DNA from: Kalaharituber pfeilii
Taxonomy: Eukaryota; Ascomycota; Pezizomycetes; Pezizales; Pezizaceae
Assembly (NCBI GenBank): GCA_015179045.1
Contig: WHUZ01000001.1
Span: 1,364,001 to 1,428,000 of the forward strand
Length of the DNA: 64,000 nucleotides
Direction of reading: 5' to 3'
Part shown: positions 11,983-26,733 of the stretch, one piece after another
Layout: the number at the start of each line of letters is the position of its first letter
How positions within the stretch are numbered: position 1 is the stretch's first letter
The notes under the pieces: generated by a model
What the model was told of the DNA's origin: nothing
Database searches by the model: none
What the model saw: the letters and a program-made list of their open reading frames with translations, nothing else
Translations under genes and position numbers: made by a program

Positions 11983-13301
11983 GCTTGCGTTTGGTCTAAG
12001 TGATAAGTTAATGAGAGGCCACAAACATGGAACTGGAGGGTGAGGGCGGCTGTTCCACTAGGTCGTGAGCTTCGGGGTGGTTGTCCTGGGGCTGAGGAGT
12101 GCTGGGTTGGGCTTTGCGGCCGTCAGACGTGGAAAAAAAGGAGTACAGAACAGCAGCCTTCGGGAGCTTGCACTTGCACTAGTGGAGCGGACGTGCTTGG
12201 CGCGTTAGTCATCCTCAGGCCGGAAGGGCTTCGGTGCCGGAGAGTCACGTGCCTTTTTGCTGGTTGGGGGGGGGGGCCTTCTGATTCTGTGAGGGGAAAT
12301 CGTGGGCTTCAGGCGCAGAAGGCACTGGACTGTGGGGAACATGCGCATCATAAATCCTCACTATGAAGCTGCCTGGAAGTTGTTTTGTTATTCCACGCGT
12401 ACTCTACGCCTGCCTCGCTGTGAATCCGCACAGCCCTGGGTCAACTCTCTGGAGGCACTGGGCACGTCCGTTCCTCCGCATCCGCACCTCCGACGCCCAG
12501 CACTGCACTGCGGCCGGCACGTGATGCTCTCTGCCACTGCGCCCACCTCAGCCCACCCCGGGCGCGGCAGCCTCCAACGTCCTCCAACGTCCTCCAGCGC
12601 CATATTATTATTATTGCCAAAGTGGCGGCGGAGATCCTCTGCTAGCGGCGGAGCTGTTTGCCCTCGTGCTCGGCATTGCAATTGGGGCGCAGAGTAGTGG
12701 CCGATGGCACAGAGATGTATTAGATGGCCATCCCAGATGCATGCCACAAAAAAAAACCTGTATCCCGACGTGAAGCGCAGCCGCTTGCTTGCGTGAGGTA
12801 CATCTGATTTATGCAGACGGGCCCTCCCACTCTGGACCCCTCCTCCGCCCCCCTCCTCCCTCCTCCCAACACATACAGTATATCTCGACCCATCTTTACA
12901 GCTCCGCCAGATAAAGGGAGAGGAAAAAAGAGAAAGAACAGTAAAAGGGAACCGAAAGCTCGGTGCCGGCGGCCTGAATTCATCACTCCCAGGACTAGCA
13001 TAATTGACATTCCCCCACATTCTTCCCCCACCTTCTGCTGCTTTGCGCATCCAACTGCCAGCCCATTGCCCTCTCTTCGACACAGACATTCGTCGCGGGG
13101 GGCACAGCATCAGTTAGCGGCGCACGCCTGCCCCCCCCCCCCTTCCAACCTTCGTCAGCACTGTGGCGTGCTTTGTTGACTCTCACATCAACGTCAATTA
13201 GCATTGCATCACGCTCATATTCACTCTCACCCTTCTCTGGCAACTACCTTCTCTTTCCCTTGCCATCGTAAAATCTTCGCCTACATGCTGTTCCTGCAAC
13301 G
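11983..13301. promoter_or_regulatory. GC-rich divergent region between LCB1 and PRELI gene
   Basis: About 1.3 kb between two divergently transcribed lipid-related genes. It is clearly GC-rich, with a G-run near 12266-12275, a short repeated TCCAACGTCC segment near 12575-12598, a C-run near 13127-13142 and long CT-rich stretches just before 13302, typical of fungal promoters. Long ORFs on both strands (up to 240 codons) are low-complexity by-products of the GC content, with no domains. Confidence 0.45.
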
Positions 13302-14130
13302 ATGGTGAAGTTTTACGAAAATTATTTCTCTTATGAGTATGTTCTGCCTTCCTTCGGCATGGTACATGGCACCGTTCGCAATTCCACTAACTTATACACC
13401 GTCTATGTATAGTTTTGCCTGGCCAGCCGTCACCCTTGCTTATTTCCTCCGCTATCCTAATCCTTATTCCACCCATGTGCTCTCTTCCGACACTCTCTCG
13501 CGCCATCTAGACCCAACCACAGGCAAGTTGCACACTGTCCGACTTCACCTGAAGCGAGGGAAGCTTCCGGCAGCTGTAGCAAGGTTTCTGCCGAAGATCA
13601 AGGAATCATATATCTTGGAAAGGAGTGTCGTGGATATCAGGAACCAGACCATGGAGACAGAAACAAGAAATCTGGACTGGGATGGAGTGCTTTCGGTAGT
13701 CGAGAGTCAAATCTATAGGCCAGCTGCTCTTTCGGAGTCCGCAGAAGAGAGGGCGAGTGAAGGAGAGAAGACGGATGTGAAACTCACTGTCAAAATCTCC
13801 TCCCGCGTGGGCAATAATGCCAGGGAAAAGGTAGCAGATAAAACCTCCAGTGGGGGACTCTTGGCAAGCTGGACGGCTGGATCGTTACAGAAAAGCATTG
13901 AGATTATAGGGATGAAGAGGATGAGGGAAGGGCTAGGGAGGAGCAAAGAAGGAATGAAAGTGGTTCTCGAAGGGCTTAGGGAGAAAGGCCTTATTGTCGC
14001 TATGCAGGAGAGAAGGGAAAGGAGACTGGCTGATAGGAAGGATGAGAGTGTACAGTCCAGATGGAGCAACATTTGGAAGACGGCTGGAATGAGCGGTGGG
14101 GAAAAGATGACAAAAGAATCCGAAAATTAA
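13302..14130 (+). CDS. PRELI/MSF1-domain lipid transfer protein (Ups family)
   Basis: PRELI/MSF1 proteins move phosphatidic acid or phosphatidylserine across the mitochondrial intermembrane space, working with Mdm35. Two exons (13302-13336 and 13413-14130) give 250 residues. The join reads MVKFYENYFSYD then FAWPAVTLAYFLRYPNPY, followed by STHVLSSDTLSRHLDP and the basic TVRLHLKRGKLPAAVARF. The RYPNPYSTHVLS motif is the family hallmark. The domain continues through YILERSVVDIRNQTMETETRNLDWDG. The C-terminal third is charged and helical, longer than yeast Ups1. I cannot tell Ups1-type from Ups2-type specificity from sequence alone. Confidence 0.9.
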
Positions 14131-14860
14131 TACTGCAGGACCGACCAGGAAAAGGACGAGATCATATGGAGAGTGAAAGGGATCAGCAGACGCCATCATC
14201 TTCTGCAACACAACTTACCACAAAAATCATAAATAACCCTTCCTCCAACTCACCTTGGCCCCACCTCCACCTACTTCTGGCGATCGATGCCATTTGTGAC
14301 TATGGCAGGGTATACGACTTCGAAACACTCTCTACTCACTGACAACAAGGCCGAGATTTGCCGTTTTGGTATTAAAGATTGCAGGGACTGACATTTGAGC
14401 CGATGTTTTCTTATACAATATTAACTGCGGTTCGCTAGGAATATTATGGAGCGAGGAGGGTTTTTCTGACAACTAGGGAACTAAAAGGGTTTTATTTCAC
14501 ATTCCTTCTGAAACGCTTGGGGCCCAGCTTGTAGTAACCTCTGCAGGGCATTTGTGCTTTTTGATGTTTTCCAAGGCGTTATGTTTTCTGTCAATTGGCG
14601 CTGAGTGTCCAGTTAGCAACTGTATTGTTTAGTAGTATTCACTATGCACTGTATCTTAATGAAAAAAGAAAGAGATAAAATACATCAATCAAACAGAACT
14701 GTGCAATTCGGAATCTGAGTGTGCATCAGACTGTGAAGTTCTACAGGTGTTTTTTATCGACCGATTTCTGGTATAGCTATTCCGAATTTGTGACCCTAGA
14801 TAAATTTATGTACTGTCTCGCCTAACATACACTTTACTCCTACTAATCAGTTCCGAAGCA
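14131..14860. other. Intergenic region
   Basis: About 730 bases between the PRELI gene and the phospholipase D-like gene, both plus strand. Nothing beyond UTR and promoter-like AT-rich sequence is seen. Confidence 0.45.
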
Positions 14861-16647
14861 ATGTCGTTCCTCTGTAACTGCCTTTTGATCTCCCTTTACG
14901 CTTCGCTCCAACTGCCAATCCCTCCTTCTCTGATTTACACAATGTCCATGTCAAGGGACCCTTCCGATGGCGCCCTGTCTTTACTGCAGAGCACAGGACC
15001 ACATTACGGGACTGTTATGAATTCACCTGAAACACAAGGCCGGGTCGGCACTACACTCCGCAACTACCTGTCGCAGCTCCAAAGAAGCAGCTTAACATTA
15101 TCTCCAGTGCATACAGCCCTCCTGTCGGAAATTCTTTCGCAGCTTGTGCTATCCCCTTTATCAGAAACAGTTTTACCAATTCCTTCTCTACTTGATACCT
15201 CCAGGCCGTTGTCGTATCATATTGGAACTGGGCGACAGCTTTTGAACCATATATATGGTTCAATCTTGACTGGTCCAACAGCTGCTCGCCATGAGATTCT
15301 GTTTGTAACATGTTTCTGGGCCAAGTCGCAGTCATTGAATAACCTATCTCAAGCTCTACTCGAACTTAACCGCCTGCGCCAGTTATCACGGGGGATTGCT
15401 GGACAGCAAAAGCTGCGGGTTCGAATCTGCATATCCTCACTTTCTCTCTTTCAAAAATTACTGCATACATCCTCTAACATGGGATATACATATCCTATCA
15501 CACCTTCAGCTTTCAGGAAGCTAGGGTTACCGTCCCCTTCAGAGCTTGGAAATCTTGACATTGTTATAAAAAGCAAATTTTTCAAGCCTGCAAGTGTTCT
15601 GCACGGGAAATACGTTATAGTTGATAGGAAACGCCTCTATCTTCCTAGCTGCAATGTGAGTTGGGAGGAATGGTTGGAAGGAATGGGGGTATTCGAAGGG
15701 GCATCGTCGATTCATTCCTTCAATACCATCAGCAAATTTGGGGGAGCTCTGGATCTAACCTTCAAAACTTTCCAGCGCGAAGCGAAGACGATATCCTCGG
15801 TAGTCAAAACACGGAAAGTTCATGGATACCAAAACCCTTTCCAGCCATATCAATACAATTCCGTGAAGTAAGCCCTGTACCAACTATCTTCCTTCCGCAA
15901 CCCCATCACGCAACATTCCCTCCAATACGATTACTACCCAGCTTTTTCTCTAAAGTCATAGCCACCTGTCTATCTTGTCAAGTATCTCCCGCCCAAACGA
16001 GATGCCCACCAACCCCACAGAACATTTTCATAGCTACTTTGATACGTCAAGCACATAAGAAAGTATTCATACAAACGCCAAATCTTACATGTCCGTTCTT
16101 GTTGGATGAGCTGTATAACCTTTTGACGAAACAGGGAGGGGATATTGAGATGGAGATAGTAACTTGCAGAAAAATGATGGTTCTTGAACAAATTGTGACG
16201 ACAGGTTTCGGTGGTCCTGCCTATGCAACAAATGAACAGGGGAGGAAACGAAGATGGGGTGCAACAACTGAAGCTTGTGTGGAAGAGCTGCTTCGCCGGC
16301 TGAAGCATCATAATAACTTGACCTCTACGTTGAAGATATATTATTACAGCCCATTACCCGCAGCTCCAGCTACGCCACCAGGCAAAGATGACATTGAAAG
16401 TATGCTAACCGCGCGAGAGGAGATGGAACTGGCAAGACAAAGCCATGTCAAAGCGTTAGTAGTAGATGATGAAGTGGCGGTCATTGGCAGTGCAAATGGG
16501 GACAGAGCGAGTTGGTACACAAGTGGAGAAGTGAATGTTATGATACTCGATAGGGACTTCGCCAAATCTGTCAGGGAGGGACTGTCTAAAGGAGTTGGCA
16601 GCAGGAAAGAAGTTGTTTATCACGCTCCAGGGGAGGAATCATCATGA
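14861..16647 (+). CDS. Phospholipase D-like protein, two HKD motifs, apparent frameshift
   Basis: A PLD-superfamily protein: two HxKxxxxD motifs form one active site for phosphodiester transfer or hydrolysis. Motif 1 is HGKYVIVDRKRLYLPSCN, near residue 248; motif 2 is HVKALVVDDEVAVIGSANGD, near the C-terminal end. The first ORF (from 14861, or from the second ATG at 14942) runs through motif 1 and ends at 15871. The second half, in another frame, runs to 16647. Homology-like continuity (WLEG, then GIVDSFLQYHQQIW) places the break at the G5 run 15685-15689, where one more G would join the frames. A 44-base GT-AG intron could also bridge them, but it is very short and would delete conserved-looking sequence. 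The N terminus is hydrophobic and may be a signal peptide. Substrate is unknown. Confidence 0.8.
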
Positions 16648-17059
16648 TTGTACTTGTTTCGAGTTGCGACAAGAAATGTGTCGGGAGCAAGAGGTTAATC
16701 ATAATGTAACCGGGACTGCTATGATCAATAAAATCCAATACAGTAGTCTCGTAATTAAGGTGCCCAAGTAAGGATACAGCACCTGAAGTGAGCGCAGCGA
16801 CAGTTTATCGTCTACACCTATTTGTTGTAGTCACGTGAGAAATCTGGATGTAAGGTTCAGAGATGAGTAAGCAGGCTATACAATAAGCACAAAAAAGGTT
16901 CATGTGGTGGGGCGAGTCAGACAAAATCTCGCCTCCTTCATCTAATAACTACAGAATCGCTCTTCTTACATCAAGCTCAACAGCACAGGAACTCGCATAT
17001 AACGACCTCGAGACCTTACAGAAACTGACAAAAAGCAAGTTAGCTACACATTGCCCAGC
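16648..17059. other. Intergenic region
   Basis: About 410 bases separating the PLD-like gene from eIF2 beta. No gene or repeat is seen; it likely holds a 3' UTR and a promoter. Confidence 0.45.
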
Positions 17060-18423
17060 ATGGCGGATACAGTATGTGGAAATTCCTTAGTTTCCAACCC
17101 CACCTTCCGAGGAGGCTAACATTCATATTCACCCTCGACACCTGCCCCTCATCTCACCCTGTGTTGTTTTTTGCGCTCCACTCGAGACGCCTGCACCTGC
17201 TTCCAAGGTTTCATGATACAATACTAACATGTATGACCTATTGTCTCACAGGAAGAACCAGTAGCCTTCGACCCCACAGCAAAGAAGAAGAAGTCAAAAA
17301 AGTCGGTAGCATTCGAGGAGAGACCTGATTCCGAAGATGTACCTGGAACCCCTAATGGCGAGGAGAAGACAACAGCTGAGAGGCATAGTCTGAGTATGTC
17401 ATTTTCAGCCTTGAATTCTCCATATAGCATGCTTACATTCTTGTTTTGTAGAGCTCGGAGATGGCACCCCAGCAGAAGCAGAAGCAGCAGCTGCTGCTGC
17501 TGAAGGGGATGAGACGTTTACAGCTCCAAAGAAGAAGAAGAAGTCATCCAAGCCAAAGGAGGAAGTCCCCGCAGAAGGCGGGGAGGGTCTTGACCTTTCT
17601 ATGAAAAAGAAGAAGAAGAAGACGAAGTCCGCGGCAAGTGACTTTGATGCCAAACTTGCGGAGGCTGGAATTACCGCCGAGGGAGGCGAGGAAGCTGTGA
17701 CGGCCCAAGTTGAGCCTGTGGAACCAGCAGATGCTGGCGATCCAATTGCCGGTACCGGTGTATGGGCGGAGTCTAGTGATGCTCCGCTTACTTATGCGCT
17801 ACTGCTACATCGCTTCTTCGTGCTGCTGAAAGCTCAGCACCCAGATTTAGCTGCAGATGGCCGATTAAAGGCATACAAGATACCGCCACCACAAGTGCTC
17901 AAGGAAGGAAACAGGAGGACTATTTTTGCCAACCTCAGTGAGATCTGCAAGAAGATGAAGCGGCACGATGACCACGTCATACAGTTTCTGTTTGCTGAAT
18001 TGGGTACAAGTGGTAGTGTCGATGGTGCTAAACGGTTGGTTATCAAGGGAAGGTTTCAACAGAAACAATTGGAAAACGTCCTCCGAAGGTATATAGGTAC
18101 GTATTAACGTCCATGGCTCTTGGCACAAGTAACACTGAGGCCCGATGCTAATGTGTATCATCAAACAGTTGAATACGTTACTTGCCGGACTTGCAAGTCT
18201 CCAAACACAGAATTGGAGAAGGGTGAAAGCAGATTGTACTTCGTTACCTGCAACAGCTGCGGCTCCAGGAGATCAGTCTCGTACGTTCATGTCTTTTCGT
18301 GCCATGCCTCACTAGTCGATTTCTTGGAAATCTGCAAACTAACATCTGATTTCTCATATCTACAGTGCCATCAAGACTGGCTTCCAGGCCCACGTTGGAA
18401 AGAGGCGGAAGCAGCAAGTCTAA
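17060..18423 (+). CDS. SUI3: Translation initiation factor eIF2 subunit beta
   Basis: eIF2 beta belongs to the eIF2-GTP-Met-tRNAi ternary complex and binds eIF5 and eIF2B epsilon. Five exons (17060-17071, 17252-17393, 17452-18096, 18169-18280, 18366-18423) give 322 residues. The N-terminal half is acidic with three lysine-rich K-boxes ([29 protein letters not shown]), the known docking segments. The central domain has [17 protein letters not shown] and [20 protein letters not shown]. The C-terminal zinc ribbon is CRTC with CNSC, followed by [12 protein letters not shown]. The first coding exon is only four codons. Two other initiation-factor genes (eIF2B delta, eIF3i) lie in this window. Confidence 0.96.
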
Positions 18424-19433
18424 GTGTGTATGTGGTATTTTCTTCAAGACAAAAAACGGTGTTGTTTTAATGTTGCTGCATGGAATACGAGAAATGAATT
18501 TCAGCACTCACGTGTGGGCCATTAGGATAATACGAAGAGAGTTACGTGATTCGGAATAATGTTATTTTCAGGTTCCTTTATGGCGAAGAAACTTACAACA
18601 CTTCTTCCCTCGTCCATCCATTTATCCGTGCATGCGGCCATCAATCATATAAGCTTGTTACTTTACTTTCTTCTCACTTTATTTTTGCTTTTACTCAAAC
18701 TATCTTATTTTTCTGTGAATGTTTTTTGTGTATGAATTCAACATGGATTGCTTATACTGCATCTTGCTAAGTTGGAATGGAATTTAGAATCCAGAAAAAA
18801 AAGACATGAGGGAAGAGTAAAGATAGTTTAATATGTTTTATATTTTGTTTTATTTTTCGTTGAAAGATTTTCGTATTTTTTTTTTTTTGGTTTTGGTTTG
18901 GGGACTAGGGGAGGAGGGAGGGAGTAGTACATGAACATTCACTAGTTAGAGTACATCGTACGTTCTCACGATTTTCTTGATCAAATATTATGGCTTGAGA
19001 TTTAATTTCTATTTTTTAATTTTTTTGTTTGATGTTTTTGGCTTTTGGGTGTGATGTGTGCAATTGTATGCGTGTTGCTCCTGTCAGTGATTTTGAATGT
19101 GGTAAGAAGGTCCAACGTTTGTCAAAACGGGTTCGAGTCAATGCGTAGAGTGACGTCACGCTACCAATGTACCTTAGTAAACCTCGCGCCGGAGTTGGGG
19201 AGAGGCGGGGGGGTCGTGCAATGCTATTATCTAGTTCTTCTGTCTTCATACCATCAACACCACGTTGACAGATTTGACAAGCAGATGGACTTGATTATGC
19301 CGCGGCGGGACGATTCCATCGTGCGCAATGCAGTACATGACTATGGAATACCCAGACACTATAGCCATCACTAACTGCTTCGTTCTGTTTCTGGTGCTCC
19401 TTCCAATGATGTCGATTTAACCGCACCACATTC
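18424..19433. other. Intergenic region with T-rich tracts
   Basis: About 1 kb downstream of eIF2 beta. It is T-rich, with a long T-run near 18878-18888. Small ORFs are present but none has a recognisable domain. Confidence 0.45.
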
Positions 19434-19978
19434 CTAGTTTTCTCCATCCCGCGGGTCCTCTAATCCAGCTGGCTCCGCAAGAATGGAGTCAAGTGCCTCT
19501 GCCCACTTCCGGGTTGCCCACTTTTCGCGTAGATCTACAGGAAGAACCCACTCCCTGACTATCTGCATTCTACCACCTTTCCCAGCAGCAGGCACTCCGT
19601 CCAAGTTCCTATCCATCTCCTTCATCTCCGCTAGTCCTTTTGCTTCCAGGAACAGGTCCTGTTTCCAGTATCAACATTGATTGCATCCAGGCCTACATAT
19701 ATTGTCTTGGGAGTTACACCAGATATGAGAGGCCTGGGGAGATCCGGAGAACGAACTCGGAATACATAGAGGGGGCGGAGGATCCGCAGGGAAGGGGGTG
19801 CGGTTGATAGATCGCCTTGGCCCCACCCACCCTCACTTTGTTCCACAGACGCTGCAGGGGACGGAACAAATATTGCATATGCACAATACATATTTATGCA
19901 TTGATCCTCTGACGGTATACTCCAGTAGTACTTGGCACATGCTATGTCCGAGAATACCCAGCGAATGCGTATTTCCAT
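19434..19978 (-). CDS. Possible small two-exon gene, unrecognised
   Basis: Not recognised. A coherent model is exon 1 at 19978-19718, a 59-base GT-AG intron (19659-19717) and exon 2 at 19658-19434, giving 161 residues in one frame. It begins MEIRIRWVFSDIACAKYYWS. The middle is LRPLYVFRVRSPDLPRPLISG, and it ends WATRKWAEALDSILAEP then a short acidic tail. The sequence looks protein-like rather than random, but I see no known domain. The start lies about 245 bases from the divergent UFE1 start. The ORF stays open further upstream to 20221, so the true 5' end is uncertain, and it could be a chance reading frame. Confidence 0.33.
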
Positions 19979-20223
19979 GAATGATCCACAACCGACGGTC
20001 AATGATACACGTGGAAAGAGAATTAGGATCTGTACTCCCCGCCTGCTTGGTGGTTTGTGGCATAAGCTGTGGCCCAGTCGAATTTTCCGATGTTTGATTT
20101 GGCTTCTTCGGGTAAAGTGAAATTGGTTGAAGCTTACAGAAACAGCGGCATTTACGTCCCATATTTCCTCGCCAGTTATGACATGACACCAACTCAAGAT
20201 ACATCTTCTGTCTCTCTGCAATT

Positions 20224-21519
20224 ATGGATATAACGCCACTCTTCAACGAGGCCCTTTCTGCACATAATGCCCCAGTCATACCGATAGGCCGCAACCCTCC
20301 TCCCCCAGTCGACAAGTTTTTGCGAGAGGCTTATCTCATTGTACGTGTGATGGTCACCGGATCTGGCAGTGGCATTGTGCAGCTCTGACCATAGTTTAGG
20401 AGTCCCATATCTCTAACCTTACTCGCGATCTACTAGCAATTCGACAATCATATCTTTCCATTGCTCGAGCACCACTTCCAAATAGAGTCAGAAGAACGAA
20501 TAGCTCCTCCTCAATCTCCTCTTTCGATGGCGCGGCAGACCGCAGGTATCTTACGGATAAGGAACGGGACGACATTGATATGGAAGCAAAAGCCGTGATA
20601 AGGGATTCCCTAACCGCAATCCAAAGGCTTGAATCGGCTGAAAAAATACGAATTGACACAGAGAAGATGCAATACCGGAAGAGGAGGAGAAAACTCGATT
20701 TGGGGAAAGTCTTTCAGGGAGGTTGGAAGTCCCTCTTGGTAGATGAAGAGAATGAAAAGGAAGACGAAGAAGATGACCATATGAAAGTCATTCGTCTTCA
20801 CCGGGAGGGAGTTATTTGGTTGCTGAAAACTAAACTGGAAAAGGCCAGCGAAATCCAAAGAACACAGCAAGAGACGCGAGTAATGAGGCAAGTTGAGAGG
20901 AGTAAAGACATGTTGTATAAAGCCACAGGGGCACCAGTACCTCCATCACGGCCAGGGTCCTCAACTGGCCCGTCTACAGCGGAAATTTATCGGGACGGTT
21001 CGATGCCCCACCGAGGCACTGAAAGCGGATGGGGTGGCGTGGGATCGGTGTTACAGGACGAAAAGGAGGACATTGAGCAGACATTGTCGCCTGAGCAGCT
21101 GCAGATTTTTGCAAAGGAAAACCAAGATATGATGAAATATTATGAAGACACCTTGGATCAAGTCAGGTAGGCAGGCTCTCTTGAGGCTTTGTGATTCGAA
21201 CACATCATCTTTTCTTTGTCTATTTATACGTCTATTGTATATTGAGGGGCCTGATTAACACATTATAATACTCGACAGGACTGCTGAGAAGTCTCTGATC
21301 GAGATTTCCGAAATGCAAACGCAGCTAGCAAGCAGCCTTGCAACACAATCTGTTTTCATAGACCAGCTGGTAAATGATTCAATCACCACGGTCGAGGACT
21401 TGGAGAAGGGGAACAAACAGCTGAAAGAAGCAGCCGAACGAAGCTCTATGGCAAGCAGCTTTTTCTATGGCGCAATATGTTTTTCTGTATTGGTCATTAC
21501 CTACGACTTTCTAATTTAA
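20224..21519 (+). CDS. UFE1: ER t-SNARE Ufe1 (syntaxin-18 family)
   Basis: Qa-SNARE of the ER for retrograde Golgi-to-ER fusion. Three exons (20224-20340, 20400-21166, 21279-21519) give 374 residues. It starts MDITPLFNEAL, the typical syntaxin-18 N terminus, then VDKFLREAYLI and SHISNLTRDLLAIRQSYLSI. A charged region (EENEKEDEEDDHM) and a Ser/Pro-rich linker follow. The SNARE motif starts around LSPEQLQIFAKENQDMMKYY and continues through TAEKSLIEISEMQTQLASSL and FIDQLVNDSITTVEDLEKGN. A tail anchor (FFYGAICFSVLVITYDFLI) ends the protein. BOS1, another SNARE of the same trafficking step, lies 10 kb upstream. Confidence 0.93.
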
Positions 21520-22137
21520 CAAAGGGGAGCATATTGTTTTTTTTTTGTTTTTTTTTTCTAGCCTGACAAACTGTGCTTGCACATTTTATTTTATTTTATT
21601 TTATTTTTATTTTATTTTTTTCCTATCAGCATAGGATTTTTGGGCAGGTAGCAAACCAGCCCGGTGTTTGCAGCATGTGGGATGTGCGTATTGATTGTTG
21701 TAGTCTGGTTGGGTTTTCTAGCTGAATGTTGGGATAGCCGACATAATGATATATGCGCCAAAGTCGGCTAGTACATACCTTTCAGGGTAAACTGTCTATA
21801 TTTGTCCACAATAAATTCAGCAAGAGGGGATCATTTTGGTTTCTACTTTCATCTATTTTTTCTTTTGTCCCAAAATCAAGTACATATACCATGATCAATA
21901 TCTAGCGAGATACTTTTTTTTCTTTTTCTCATTAAAAAAAAAAAGAATTCACTGCTTTCGTCTTTTCCGCTTTCGTTTTTTGTGCCTAAAAAAATCAAGG
22001 GCTCTCTATCAAATTCCATATATAAACAACTTACTCAGAATTTTGGATATATACTCCTTTCCTCCCTTGCTCTCGTATATAGCTTCAAGACCTTTATCTC
22101 CCCACACACACTACTCACCACGCCCTCCCGTCCTCTA
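21520..22137. other. Convergent AT-rich spacer with TTTTA microsatellite
   Basis: About 620 bases between converging UFE1 and ADE5,7. It holds T-runs near 21537-21559, a pentanucleotide (ATTTT)n tract at about 21582-21621 and further T-rich and A-rich runs near 21915-21945. No gene is seen. Confidence 0.5.
21582..21621. repeat. (ATTTT)n microsatellite
   Basis: A run of ATTTT units with small length variation, inside the UFE1 3' region. Confidence 0.7.
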
Positions 22138-26054
<3,917 letters not shown>

Positions 26055-26059
26055 AGGAT

Positions 26060-26413
26060 TGTTAAGGATTATCATTCGTATAGCTTGATATGCAGCGTAC
26101 TGTTACATTACTGTTACTTGAGATTTACTTCACCATGACAGCGTACTGACATATGCACTGAAACATAATCATGGTCTGTCGTACTGTTACTTGAGATTTA
26201 CTTCACCATGACAGCGTACTGACATATGCACTGAAACATAATCATGGTCTGTCGTCATGACATGAGAAAGCAGGTTTGCATATGCTGTTTTCAGGTTTTT
26301 GCTCTACTTGAGGATTTCTCGTTATCACCAAAAGTTGTCTATATATGTCGCTTTATGTTCCTGTATCTATTGCAATGAAGCAAGCGACGTACTCAACTCA
26401 ATAAGCGTAAATA
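26060..26413 (+). repeat. 5' LTR
   Basis: 354 bp, starting TGTTAAGGATTATC and ending GCGTAAATA. It contains a direct duplication of 73 bp (26109-26181 and 26182-26254) and a TATA-like TCTATATATG near 26338. It appears identical to the right LTR. Confidence 0.96.
26109..26254 (+). repeat. 73-bp tandem duplication inside the LTR
   Basis: Two adjacent copies, each starting TACTGTTACTTGAGATTT and ending CATGGTCTGTCG, seen in both LTRs. It lies in the presumed U3 promoter part, so it could affect transcription, which is inference. Confidence 0.9.
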
Positions 26414-26426
26414 GGTTATGAGCCCG
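26414..26426 (+). promoter_or_regulatory. Primer-binding site, half-tRNA-iMet type
   Basis: GGTTATGAGCCCG directly follows the left LTR. Its reverse complement, CGGGCTCATAACC, matches the anticodon stem-loop of initiator tRNA-Met (CAU anticodon) rather than a tRNA 3' end. This matches the internal-fragment priming known for Drosophila copia and yeast Ty5. Confidence 0.8.
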
Positions 26427-26733
26427 GTCCTTCGGCCATAATCCTTTCATACTGCGCTTTCTACCTTTCTTTCGCTACACCGTTTCTATCTTTCTCTCGC
26501 TACACCGAAAAACTTACGAACTCTTTATTCAAGTCTCGCACTGTGCTTGCACTTTATCCTCCGCCTCTCGCACTGCGCTCGCACTTTACTTTCCGCCTCT
26601 CACATCGCGCTCGCATCCATTACTCACTCTTTGCTCGCACTCTGCCTTCCAGAAGCTTCTCGCTCTCCATTCTTCACTTCTCACTTCATACTTAATTTAC
26701 CTTCTCATACAAACATTCACTTCACCCATCAAT

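Noticed and set aside
11275..12003. 242-codon plus-strand ORF opposite LCB1
   Set aside because: Shadow of the LCB1 coding strand.
12388..13110. 240-codon minus-strand ORF
   Set aside because: GC-rich promoter DNA with low-complexity Gly/Arg/Ser translation and no domain; an open-frame artefact.
15690..15733. 44-base intron rejoining the PLD-like frames
   Set aside because: GT-AG and phase fit, but it is shorter than other introns here and would delete residues that look conserved; a G-run indel is simpler.
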